DNA of 64,000 bases from Sphingopyxis sp. GW247-27LB (lineage in GTDB: Bacteria; Pseudomonadota; Alphaproteobacteria; Sphingomonadales; Sphingomonadaceae). The notes beneath the pieces were generated by a model. It was not told the origin of the DNA. It did no database searches and worked only from the letters and a program-made list of their open reading frames with translations. The DNA is taken from NCBI RefSeq assembly GCF_002277025.1, contig NZ_NIWD01000002.1, positions 186,001-250,000 on the forward strand. The letters run 5' to 3'. The position numbers were made by a program, and so were the translations under genes. Shown here piece after piece: positions 35,070-42,624 of this stretch; the stretch's first letter is position 1; each line of letters starts with the position of its first letter.

Positions 35070-37091
35070 ATGACGCTGAAAACCCCGTTGCTGTTCGGTC
35101 TGTCGATGCTGGCGCTCGCGAGCCCCGCCGCGGCGCGCGAATGCGTCCGGTCGCCGAGCAAGATACTCGAGCTCTGCGTGTCGGTGGCCGACGGCAAGGC
35201 GCTTTACGAGGTGACGCGCGGCGAGGTGACGGTGATCGCGCCGTCGCGGCTGGGGCTCGCCTTCGCGGGCGAGGCCGACCCGCGCTATGCGGCGATCACC
35301 GATGTGGCGCGCGGCGCGTCGGACACGACATGGGAACAGCCCTGGGGCGAGCAAAGGCTGATCCGCGACGATCATGGCGAACTCCGGGTGACGCTGGCGG
35401 GGGACACGCCGCTCAGCCGGGCGGTCGGCGTGACCTTCCGCCTCTTCGACGACGGTTTCGGCTTTCGCTACGACTATGCCGCCATCCCCGCGGGGCAGGC
35501 GGTCGCGGTGACCGCTGATCACAGCCAGTTTCGCACCGTCGGCACCTATCAGGCGTGGTGGTATGAGGCGCTCGGCGTCGACCGCGACGAATATCTGTAC
35601 AAACAGAGCGATGCGCGCCGGATCACCCTCGCCGAGACGCCGCTGACGCTGAAGGGCGACAATGGGCTGTATCTGAGCTTCCATGAGGCGGCGCTGGTCG
35701 ATTTTCCGTCGATGCTGCTTCGCGGCAACGGCGCGGGAACCTATGACGCCTGGCTGATGCCGTGGCCCGACGGGACGCTGGCGAAGAAGACCGGGCCCTT
35801 CGCGACGCCGTGGCGAACCGTGCTGGTGGGCGATAGCCCGGCCGCGCTCGCCGACAGCCGGATCACCCTCAACCTCAACGAGCCGAGCAAGCTTCCCGAC
35901 GTCGGGACTTGGTTCAAGCCCGGCAAATATGTCGGCGTGTGGTGGGAGATGCACCTCGAAAAATCGACCTGGGGCAGCGGGCCGAAACATGGCGCGACCA
36001 CCGCGAACGTGAAGCGCTATATCGACTTCGCGGCGAAATACGGCTTCGACGGCGTGCTCGTCGAAGGGTGGAACCGGGGCTGGGACGGCGACTGGATCGC
36101 CAACGGCGACAAGTTCAGCTTCACCGAAGCCTATCCCGATTTCGACATGGACGCGATCGCGCGATACGGAAAGGCGAAGGGGGTCAAGCTGATCGGGCAT
36201 AACGAGACCGGCGGCGCTATCGAGAATTACGCGCGCCAGCTCGACGCCGCGCTGAAGCTCTATGCCGATCACGGCGTGTCGGTGATCAAGACCGGCTATG
36301 TCCGCCCGAGCGGGACGATGGTCGACGGCGAGGGCGGGCAGCAGTGGTTCGCGGGGCAATATGCGGTGCGCCACCACCTCGACGTCGTGCAGCGCGCGGC
36401 GAAGCATCATATCGCGATCGATACCCACGAACCGGTCAAGGATACCGGGCTGCGGCGGACCTGGCCCAATTGGGTGAGCCGCGAGGGCGCGCGCGGGCAG
36501 GAGTTCAACGCCTGGGGCGACCCGAGCAATCCGCCCGAGCATATGACGATCCTGCCCTTCACGCGGCTGCTCGGCGGGCCGATGGATTTCACTCCCGGCA
36601 TCTTCGACATCGTGCGCGGCGGCAAGGCGCTGACCCGGCGGGTGCAGTCGACGCTCGCGACCCAGCTCGCCGAATATGTCGTCGTCTATTCACCGATCCA
36701 GATGGCCGCCGACCTTCCCGAGAATTACGAGGCGCGGCCCGACGCCTTCCGCTTCATCCGCGACGTGCCGGCCGACTGGGAGACGTCGAAGACGCTGCAG
36801 GGCGCGATCGGCGACTATGTCGTCGTCGCGCGGCAGGCGCGCGGCGGCGGCGACTGGTATCTGGGCGCGATCGGCGACGAGGAAGCGCGCAACCTCGATC
36901 AGCCGCTGAGCTTCCTCGCTGCGGGGAAACGTTACGAGGCGCAGATATACGCCGACGCGCCGGGCGCCGATTACCGGACCAACCCCGAAGCACTGGCGAT
37001 CTCCAGGCGGATCGTGACGCGCGCCGACACGCTGGCGCTGGCGCTGGCGCCGGGCGGCGGCGCGGCGGTGCGGTTCCGGTTGCTGGATTAG
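35070..37091 (+). CDS. GH97 alpha-glucosidase, inverting (SusB-like)
   Basis: 673 residues with signal peptide MTLKTPLLFGLSMLALASPAAA. The N-terminal beta-super-sandwich and TIM barrel (GKYVGVWWEMHL, GFDGVLVEGWNRGWDGDW) match SusB. Acidic residues expected in the inverting branch are seen: E454 (THEPVKDTG), E478 (REGARGQEFNAW) and E490 (NPPEH). The position of the retaining nucleophile is Gly (KTGYV), which also fits inversion. It hydrolyses alpha-glucosidic bonds of maltodextrins in the periplasm and defines the locus as alpha-glucan-related. GAAAGAGAG precedes the ATG. Confidence 0.92.
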   Translation: MTLKTPLLFGLSMLALASPAAARECVRSPSKILELCVSVADGKALYEVTRGEVTVIAPSRLGLAFAGEADPRYAAITDVARGASDTTWEQPWGEQRLIRDDHGELRVTLAGDTPLSRAVGVTFRLFDDGFGFRYDYAAIPAGQAVAVTADHSQFRTVGTYQAWWYEALGVDRDEYLYKQSDARRITLAETPLTLKGDNGLYLSFHEAALVDFPSMLLRGNGAGTYDAWLMPWPDGTLAKKTGPFATPWRTVLVGDSPAALADSRITLNLNEPSKLPDVGTWFKPGKYVGVWWEMHLEKSTWGSGPKHGATTANVKRYIDFAAKYGFDGVLVEGWNRGWDGDWIANGDKFSFTEAYPDFDMDAIARYGKAKGVKLIGHNETGGAIENYARQLDAALKLYADHGVSVIKTGYVRPSGTMVDGEGGQQWFAGQYAVRHHLDVVQRAAKHHIAIDTHEPVKDTGLRRTWPNWVSREGARGQEFNAWGDPSNPPEHMTILPFTRLLGGPMDFTPGIFDIVRGGKALTRRVQSTLATQLAEYVVVYSPIQMAADLPENYEARPDAFRFIRDVPADWETSKTLQGAIGDYVVVARQARGGGDWYLGAIGDEEARNLDQPLSFLAAGKRYEAQIYADAPGADYRTNPEALAISRRIVTRADTLALALAPGGGAAVRFRLLD

Positions 37092-37124
37092 GGCGCGGGC
37101 TAGCGCGAAGCTCGTTAATCTATC

Positions 37125-37234
37125 CGCATCCCCGAGCGAAGACGAGGGGCTCGTTCGAGCGAAGCGAGAACCCGCGGGCGCCGCGGCCTCGACTTCGCTC
37201 GGCAATGCCCCTCGTCTTCGCTCGGGGATGCGGC
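37125..37234. repeat. Long perfect inverted repeat between convergent genes
   Basis: The 26-bp arms at 37125-37150 and 37209-37234 are exact reverse complements; they start CCGCATCCCCGAGCG. The 58-nt centre contains further short palindromes (GTTCGAGCGAAGCGAGAAC-like). It sits between the 3' ends of GH97 and the dehydrogenase and may terminate both. No gene is seen in the 169-nt gap. Confidence 0.85.
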
Positions 37235-37260
37235 TGATATTTATGACTCGCCGCGCTCGC

Positions 37261-38316
37261 TTACGCCGCGACAGCGCGCTGGGCGCCCGCGATCACCGCC
37301 TCGGCCATCTCGTCGGCGACCGCGGCGGGGGAGCGCTCTTCCTCCCGGGCAACGCGGAGAATGTCGGCGACGCGCGGCGCGATTCCGGCAACGCGCGCGG
37401 CGACGCTCGCTTCATCCTCGCCCAGATATTCGGCGGACACGTTGATGATCCCGCCCGCGTTGACGACATAATCGGGGGCGTAGGCGATGCCGCGATCGAG
37501 CAGCAGCGCGGCGACGTCGGGCGTCGCGAGCTGGTTGTTCGCGGCGCCGCAGACGAGCCGCGCCTTCATGCGCTTCACGGTGTCGCGGTCGAGCGCGCCG
37601 CCGAGCGCGCAGGGCGCGAAGATGTCGGCATCGGCGAGGGCAATTTCGTCGACCCCGACGACGCGCGCGTCATGAACATGGGCGAGCCGGTCGCGGCGAT
37701 CGGGATTCGGGTCGGCGATCACCAGCTTCGCGCCCGCGCCTGCGAGGCGGCGGCAGAGGTCGGCGCCGACATTGCCGGTGCCCTGCACCGCGACGGTCAG
37801 GCCTTCGAGCTCGCTGCCCAGCGCGAAGCGCGCCGCGGCCCTCATCGCCTCGAACACGCCGAGCGCGGTCCACGGCGAGGGGTCGCCGCCGGCACGGCCG
37901 TCCTTCGCGTGCAGGCCCGCGACGTGGCGCGAGACGCGTGCGACCTCGTGCATGTCGTCGACGCTGGTGCCGACATCCTCGGCGGTCACGTAAAGACCGC
38001 CGAGCCTTTCGACCACCTCGCCGAAGGCGCGGAACAGCGCGGCGCGGTCGAAATCGCCCGCGGGCCGGCGCAGCACCGCCTTGGCGCCCCCGAAGGGCAG
38101 CCCGGCGAGGGCGTTCTTGTAGCTCATCCCCTCGGCGAGCCGCAGCGCGTCGGCGAGCGCCGCGTCCATGTCGTCATAGCTCCACAGGCGGCAACCGCCC
38201 GCGCCCGGCCCGAGCGCGGTCGAGTGGATGGCGATGACGCCGTCGAGCCCGCTGGCGGCGTCGAAAAGCCGCACGCATTCGACGGGCGGGGTCAGGCGGG
38301 CAGGGCGGGAAACCAT
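37261..38316 (-). CDS. Leu/Phe/Val-type amino-acid dehydrogenase
   Basis: 351 residues. The substrate domain includes STALGPGAGGCRLW and the Lys-containing MSYKNALAGLPFGGAKAV, typical of leucine and phenylalanine dehydrogenases. The NAD domain has VAVQGTGNVGADLCRRLAGAGAKLVIAD, and AANNQLATPD follows. It oxidatively deaminates a hydrophobic L-amino acid to the 2-oxo acid. I favour the ATG at 38316 because AAGGAG is 8 nt away; ATG 38322 is only 2 nt from it. A divergent Lrp-family gene is the likely regulator. Confidence 0.9.
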   Translation of the reverse strand: MVSRPARLTPPVECVRLFDAASGLDGVIAIHSTALGPGAGGCRLWSYDDMDAALADALRLAEGMSYKNALAGLPFGGAKAVLRRPAGDFDRAALFRAFGEVVERLGGLYVTAEDVGTSVDDMHEVARVSRHVAGLHAKDGRAGGDPSPWTALGVFEAMRAAARFALGSELEGLTVAVQGTGNVGADLCRRLAGAGAKLVIADPNPDRRDRLAHVHDARVVGVDEIALADADIFAPCALGGALDRDTVKRMKARLVCGAANNQLATPDVAALLLDRGIAYAPDYVVNAGGIINVSAEYLGEDEASVAARVAGIAPRVADILRVAREEERSPAAVADEMAEAVIAGAQRAVAA

Positions 38317-38389
38317 CGTCATTGCTCCTTCGAGTGGAGCCGGGATCATCGCACCGCCGACGAGGATAATCTTTCGCGCATTGCCGCGG

Positions 38390-38401
38390 ATTTGCGCAAA
38401 T
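38390..38401. promoter_or_regulatory. Palindrome between dehydrogenase and Lrp genes
   Basis: ATTTGCGCAAAT, a perfect 12-bp palindrome, lies midway in the 127-nt divergent gap. Lrp/AsnC proteins bind such AT-flanked inverted repeats, so it is a reasonable operator for the Lrp gene at 38444 acting on both genes. Confidence 0.5.
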
Positions 38402-38450
38402 ATGGGGATGTTATGACCGGATAATCGGTGATATGGGAATATTATGACCG
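38400..38450 (+). repeat. 31-bp tandem duplication spanning the Lrp start codon
   Basis: ATATGGGGATGTTATGACCG (38400-38419) and ATATGGGAATATTATGACCG (38431-38450) match at 18 of 20 bases, offset by 31 bp. The second copy contains the real start ATG. The first copy leaves a four-codon decoy ORF, ATG ACC GGA TAA (38413-38424). Confidence 0.75.
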
Positions 38451-38908
38451 ACCTTGATCCATTCGAGAAAAAGATCCTCCGCGAACTGCAGCGTGACGCG
38501 AATCAGACGACGGCCGAGATCGCCGAGCGCGTCGGGCTCTCCTCCTCGCCTTGCTGGCGGCGGATCGACCGGCTCGAGCGCGAGGGGTTCATCCGCAAGC
38601 GCGTCGCGGTGGTCGACCGCCGCAAGGTCGGATTGAACGCGCATGTGTTCGCGCAGGTGAAGCTCAACGCGCACGGCCGCGCCAACCTCGACGAGTTCAG
38701 CGAGGCGATCCGCGCCTTTCCCGAGGTGCTCGACGCCTATGTGCTGATGGGGTCGATGGACTTCATGCTGCGCGTCGTCGCGAAGGACATCGACGCCTAT
38801 GAGCGCTTCTTCTTCGACCAGTTGAGCAAGCTGCCGGGGGTGCAGGAAATCAATTCGACCGTCGCGCTCTCCGAGATCAAGTCGACGACCGAACTGCCGC
38901 TGGGCTGA
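38444..38908 (+). CDS. Lrp/AsnC-family regulator
   Basis: 154 residues. The winged HTH is KKILRELQRDANQTTAEIAERVGLSSSPCWRRIDRLEREGFI and the ligand-binding RAM domain is VFAQVKLNAHGRANLDEFSEAIRAFPEVLDAYVLMGSMDFMLRV. It is divergent from the amino-acid dehydrogenase and probably activates it in response to leucine or a similar amino acid. No strong ribosome site is visible; the start is supported by family length and the usual Leu-Asp-x-x-x-x-x-Ile start region. Confidence 0.93.
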   Translation: MTDLDPFEKKILRELQRDANQTTAEIAERVGLSSSPCWRRIDRLEREGFIRKRVAVVDRRKVGLNAHVFAQVKLNAHGRANLDEFSEAIRAFPEVLDAYVLMGSMDFMLRVVAKDIDAYERFFFDQLSKLPGVQEINSTVALSEIKSTTELPLG

Positions 38909-38936
38909 TGCTGTTCGCCGGTCCGAAAATCGCCTA

Positions 38937-39560
38937 ATGATGGATGCGATGGAACGAAAAAGCCGCGGCAAGCTGAGGATCAATGACCCCGAGGGGATGC
39001 GCGCGCGCATCCTCGACGCCGCGGCCGACCTGTTCCAGGCGCGCGGCTATCACGATACGTCGGTGCAGGATGTGAAGCGCGTCGCGGAGGTGTCGAGCGG
39101 CGCTTTCCACCATCATTTCGAATCGAAGAAGGCGCTGGGCCTCGCGGTGGTGAACGACCGCGTGTCGGGCGCGCTGCGCGAGGCGTGGCTCGACCCGCTG
39201 CTCGCGGCGCCGACGGTCGCCCAGGGGGTACGGGACGCGATCGGCGCGACGAGCGGCGACTTGCGCGCGCAGGGCTTCGTGCGCGGCTGCCCGGTCAACA
39301 ATCTGGCGGTCGAGCTCGCCTTTTCGGATTCGGATTTCCGCGAGGCCTTGCAGGCGATCTTCGCCGACTGGCAGCGGACGATCGCATCGCGGCTGGCGGC
39401 GGAACCCGAGCCGTCCGCCTTCGCCGGCGTCAGCGCGCACGATCTCGCGGGCTTCATCGTCGCCGCCTATTCGGGCGCGATGACGATGGCGAAGGCCGAG
39501 CAGTCACCCGAGCGGCTCGACGCGACGGTCGCGATCCTGATGCGGCTGTTGAGGGCTTAG
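38937..39560 (+). CDS. TetR/AcrR-family regulator
   Basis: 207 residues. HTH: ILDAAADLFQARGYHDTSVQDVKRVAEVSSGAFHHHFESKKALGLAVV. The C-terminal ligand domain (RGCPVNNLAVELAFSDSDFREALQAIFADWQRTI) is of the LmrA/YxaF-like kind with the conserved GCxxxN. Alternative ATGs at 38940 and 38949 cannot be excluded because no clear ribosome site is present. Its target is not evident; it is followed 6 nt later by the UDG-fold gene. Confidence 0.9.
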   Translation: MMDAMERKSRGKLRINDPEGMRARILDAAADLFQARGYHDTSVQDVKRVAEVSSGAFHHHFESKKALGLAVVNDRVSGALREAWLDPLLAAPTVAQGVRDAIGATSGDLRAQGFVRGCPVNNLAVELAFSDSDFREALQAIFADWQRTIASRLAAEPEPSAFAGVSAHDLAGFIVAAYSGAMTMAKAEQSPERLDATVAILMRLLRA

Positions 39561-39566
39561 GTCGCT

Positions 39567-40157
39567 GTGAATGCGAATCCGCTGAGCCAATTGCTCGACG
39601 ATATCCGCGCGTGCCGGCGCTGCTCCGACGATCTGCCCTGCGGTCCGCGCCCGGTCGTGCAGGCGGCGGAAACCGCGCGGCTTTGCATCGTCGGGCAGGC
39701 GCCCGGCAGCAAGGTGCACGAAACGGGCATTCCGTGGGACGATGCCTCGGGCCGGCGGCTTCGCGACTGGCTCGGGCTGACGCCCGCCGCCTTCTATGAT
39801 CCGGCGAAGGTCGCGATCGCCCCGATGGGCTTCTGCTATCCCGGCAAGGCTGGGTCGGGCGACAATCCGCCGCGACCCGAATGCGCGCCGCTGTGGCATG
39901 GCAGGCTGACGGCGCTGTTGCCCGATATCGGGCTGACCGTGCTGGTCGGGCACTATGCGCAGGCCTGGTATCTGGGCCGCAGCCGCAGGGCGACGCTGGC
40001 CGAGACCGTGCGCGCCTGGCGCGATTATCTGCCTTCGGGCTTTCTTCCCCTGCCGCACCCTTCGCCGCGCAATCAGCCCTGGTTGGCGAAGAATCCGTGG
40101 TTCGAGGCCGAACTGGTGCCGCACGTCCGGGCGGCGGTGTGCTCGCTGGGCCTGTAG
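39567..40157 (+). CDS. Uracil-DNA-glycosylase-fold protein
   Basis: 196 residues, GTG start. It has CRRCSDDLP near the N-terminus, motif A-like VGQAPGSKVHETGIPWDDASGRRLRDWLG, and motif B-like LPHPSPRN. This fits the short UDG-superfamily proteins found widely in alphaproteobacteria. The usual catalytic Asp/Asn in motif A (GQDPY or GEAPG) is not obvious, so glycosylase activity is uncertain. It is probably co-transcribed with TetR. It ends 3 nt before a convergent gene. Confidence 0.8.
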   Translation: MNANPLSQLLDDIRACRRCSDDLPCGPRPVVQAAETARLCIVGQAPGSKVHETGIPWDDASGRRLRDWLGLTPAAFYDPAKVAIAPMGFCYPGKAGSGDNPPRPECAPLWHGRLTALLPDIGLTVLVGHYAQAWYLGRSRRATLAETVRAWRDYLPSGFLPLPHPSPRNQPWLAKNPWFEAELVPHVRAAVCSLGL

Positions 40158-40160
40158 GCG

Positions 40161-40376
40161 TCAGTCCGCGATCTTGCGCAGGGCCGACCCCTTGTGCATC
40201 GCGACATGGTCGGTCTTGTCGCTCTTGATCTCATATTGCGGTTCGGACGGGCTCGCGTGATGCGTATAGCCCTTGTAATCGACGTTGCTGGTATGGATCT
40301 TGAGGATGTGGCCGCTGACGTGCCCGGCTTCGGAGTTCCATCCGACATGGTCGCCCACCTTGAAGCGATCGCTCAT
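40161..40376 (-). CDS. DUF2945 (HVA1-type) small protein
   Basis: 71 residues: MSDRFKVGDHVGWNSEAGHVSGHILKIH, then YEIKSDKTDHVAMHKGSALRKI. This is the complete DUF2945 domain, a small SH3-like barrel of unknown function. GGGAGACGAACA precedes the ATG at 40376, so the longer overlapping frame is not used. It may be a stress protein; I infer nothing further. Confidence 0.88.
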   Translation of the reverse strand: MSDRFKVGDHVGWNSEAGHVSGHILKIHTSNVDYKGYTHHASPSEPQYEIKSDKTDHVAMHKGSALRKIAD

Positions 40377-40441
40377 TGTTCGTCTCCCGCGATGGACCAG
40401 AAACGAGTTCTGGGGCCGGATCGTTGCACGCGCGGAGGCGC

Positions 40442-41050
40442 TTATCCCATCACGTCCTGAGGCGCGCGCCAGCCGGGACGGGCCTCGATGCGCGCGAGCC
40501 AGGCGCTTATCGCGGGATAGATCTCTAGGTCGAGGCCGGGGAGGTCGCGGTAGAGAAGATAGGCGCCGCACGCGATATCGGCGGCGGTGAGCGCGTCGCC
40601 GAGCAGAAAGGGAGACGCCGTCACCGCCTCCTCGAGCGCCGCGAGATCGGCCAGCATCCGGCCGCGCAGCCACGCCATCACCGCAGTGCCCGGACCATCG
40701 CCGAACAGGGCGTGAAAGCGGTAGTTGGGCAGCGAGAAGCCGATGCGGTTGGCTTCCCAAAACAGCCAGCTCGTGACGCCGTCGGCCTGCTCCGGCCAGC
40801 CGAGCGCGCCATGCGTGCGGCAGAGGTGGAGGAGGATCGCGTCGGACTGGACGATGGGGACGCCGTTCGCGATCAGCACCGGCACTTCGCCGAAGCGGCT
40901 GTGGCGCCGCCATTCGGGATCGCGCGCGGCGCGCGGCACCGCGATGTCGATCGCGCGATAATCATGATCGATCCCGAGCAGCAGCAGCGCGAGCCGCGCC
41001 TTGTAGGAATGGCCCGAATGGAGGCTGCCGAACAGCGTATAGGCGGTCAT
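40442..41050 (-). CDS. Glutathione S-transferase family protein
   Basis: 202 residues. TLFGSLHSGHSYKARLALLLLGIDHDYRAIDI starts the thioredoxin domain, FGEVPVLIANGVPIVQSDAILLHL contains the cis-Pro and the Ser/Asp glutathione contact, and FLLGDALTAADIACGAYLLYRDL marks the helical domain. It belongs to a different class from the three island GSTs (no TPNG). The ATG overlaps the stop of the upstream gene (ATGA). Substrate unknown. Confidence 0.88.
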   Translation of the reverse strand: MTAYTLFGSLHSGHSYKARLALLLLGIDHDYRAIDIAVPRAARDPEWRRHSRFGEVPVLIANGVPIVQSDAILLHLCRTHGALGWPEQADGVTSWLFWEANRIGFSLPNYRFHALFGDGPGTAVMAWLRGRMLADLAALEEAVTASPFLLGDALTAADIACGAYLLYRDLPGLDLEIYPAISAWLARIEARPGWRAPQDVMG

Positions 41051-41511
41051 GCGCGGGTGAAGTCCATGATCCAGTTCGTTTCCCAGCTGGCGCCGCCGTC
41101 GGCGGAGAAGGCCTGCTCCCACCGCGCCGACGCCGGGGTGATCCGGGACCAGATGAAGCGCATGTCGATCGGCCGGCCCTGCCATTCGTCCTTGCCGAAG
41201 AAGGTGCCGATGCCATCCTCGAAGCGGCCGTCGAGCGGCGCGGCGAGACCCGGAAAGCGCAGGTCGATCCACCAGATCGTCCAGATGCCGGTCGCGGGAT
41301 CGGCGCGCCGCACCGTCGCGGCGGCGTACGCGCCCGCGGGGTCATCGAGCCAATGATCGTCTACATTGCCCGCGCCGCCGAGCATTTCCCAGCCGCGGCA
41401 GGTGCCGCCGAATTCGTGCCAGTCGTCGCTCCCCGCGAGCCGCTGGCGCAGCTTGCGGTGCCGCACCCGCCAGTCGCCGGTCTGAAAGGCGAAATCATGC
41501 AGTCCCTTCAT
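41047..41511 (-). CDS. DUF1579-like small protein
   Basis: 154 residues, no signal peptide: MKGLHDFAFQTGDWRVRHRKLRQRL, then DPATGIWTIWWIDLRFPG and GRPIDMRFIWSRITPASARWEQAFSADGGASWETNWIMDFTRA. The pattern of W/F-rich beta strands resembles the lipocalin-like DUF1579 group, whose function is unknown. GGGAGGGG precedes the ATG. It is coupled to the GST downstream and 13 nt after the NIPSNAP gene, so the three form an operon. Confidence 0.8.
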   Translation of the reverse strand: MKGLHDFAFQTGDWRVRHRKLRQRLAGSDDWHEFGGTCRGWEMLGGAGNVDDHWLDDPAGAYAAATVRRADPATGIWTIWWIDLRFPGLAAPLDGRFEDGIGTFFGKDEWQGRPIDMRFIWSRITPASARWEQAFSADGGASWETNWIMDFTRA

Positions 41512-41524
41512 GTCGCCCCTCCCG

Positions 41525-42316
41525 TCAGCGCAGCGCCGAGCGCGGGGTCGGGTCGAGGCGCAATATCTGCGGCGCGCGCTCCTCGGCATCGCGCAGCGGC
41601 GCTTCGACCTCGGCCCGCCAGCGCGGCGACGCTCGCGCCGAGGCGAGCGCGGCCTCGATCGCTGCATGGCTGTCGCCGCGCACGAACCAGACGAGCAGTT
41701 TGCGGTCGTCGCGGACCGGAAGGCGCGGGAAATTATTGGGCTCGGCGAGCGGCACATAGGCGCCGACGACCTTCAATCCGGCTGCGGCCAGCGCCGGCTT
41801 CATCCGCTCATCGAAGAAGGCGGCGAAACCTTCGTCGGGCGTCTTCCACAGATATTCGATGACCACCCATACCGCGCCGCCCGGCGCGCCGGCGGCTTCG
41901 CGCGGCGCGGCGGGCGCGAAGGCGAGGTCGGGTGCGGCGGGGCGCAGCAGCAGGACATTGTCGTTGTCGACGAGCATCGGGTTCGCCGCCTCGCGGTTCG
42001 CCTGCCAGACCGGGCCGAAATAGAAGGCGTTCAGCCCCGTCGCGCGCGACGGCATGTCCGCGAAGGCGCGAATCCAGGTGAAGCGGTCGGGGTCGGCATG
42101 GTCGCGAAACTGGCCGACGAGCCGCATGCCGAGCGCCTCCTGGCTTTCGACGAACCTGTCCTCGAACAGCTCGACGAAGGCGTCGCGACGCCCCTCGGCC
42201 AGCTTGTACTGCCGGAGTTCGACGACTTGGGCGTCGCCCTCCTTCGCCATTGCGGGCGCGATGCCCGCCGCCGCGATCGCCGCTATCGATGCTGCCTTGA
42301 ACAGGGGTTTGACCAT
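41525..42316 (-). CDS. NIPSNAP-family protein, exported
   Basis: 263 residues. A signal peptide (MVKPLFKAASIAAIAAAGIAPAMA) precedes two ferredoxin-like alpha/beta repeats: VVELRQYKLAEGRRDAFVELFEDRFVESQEALGMRLVGQFRD and the later DEGFAAFFDERMKPALAAAGLKVVGAYV. This is the dimeric alpha-beta-barrel NIPSNAP domain. Function is unknown; some relatives bind small hydrophobic compounds. The start at 42316 has GGAGG 9 nt upstream and begins the signal peptide. A much longer open frame on this strand runs antisense through the MFS gene upstream and is not a gene. Confidence 0.85.
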   Translation of the reverse strand: MVKPLFKAASIAAIAAAGIAPAMAKEGDAQVVELRQYKLAEGRRDAFVELFEDRFVESQEALGMRLVGQFRDHADPDRFTWIRAFADMPSRATGLNAFYFGPVWQANREAANPMLVDNDNVLLLRPAAPDLAFAPAAPREAAGAPGGAVWVVIEYLWKTPDEGFAAFFDERMKPALAAAGLKVVGAYVPLAEPNNFPRLPVRDDRKLLVWFVRGDSHAAIEAALASARASPRWRAEVEAPLRDAEERAPQILRLDPTPRSALR

Positions 42317-42624
42317 GAATGCGTCCTCCGAGTCCAATACAGACGGGTCGACCTGTTTTGTCAAGGGTGCGGAGATGTGGGCGGCGGCCGAAAGGTGATC
42401 GGATTTCTCTCCACCGATCTGGACATGATATCCTCCCTGCCGCGAAGCGGTGGGGAGGGGGACCGCCGAAGGCGGTGGAGGGGCTGCGAGCGCAGCGAGC
42501 GCTGCGCGCTCGGCCCCTCCGTAGCGGCTACGCCGCTGCCACCTCCCCATCGCTACGCGACGGGGAGGATCATGAGCCGCCCTTCCCGAGGCTCGGAAAA
42601 GGGGGGTATTTCGATGGAAGCCGC
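42317..42624. repeat. 308-nt gap with palindromic element (42425-42574)
   Basis: No gene is seen. An inverted element has hairpin ends CCTCCCTGCCGCGAAGCGG... (from 42432) and CCTCCCCATCGCTACGCGAC... (42543-42568). The two ends are about 85% alike when one is reverse-complemented. The GC-rich centre (GCGAGCGCAGCGAGCGCTGCGCGCTCG-like, near 42485-42512) can also fold. Unlike the other elements it lies between two genes in the same direction. Confidence 0.75.

Noticed and set aside
33846..36542. About 900-codon minus-strand open frame across cupin B and GH97
   Set aside because: Antisense to two well-supported genes and without recognisable domains; a compositional artefact.
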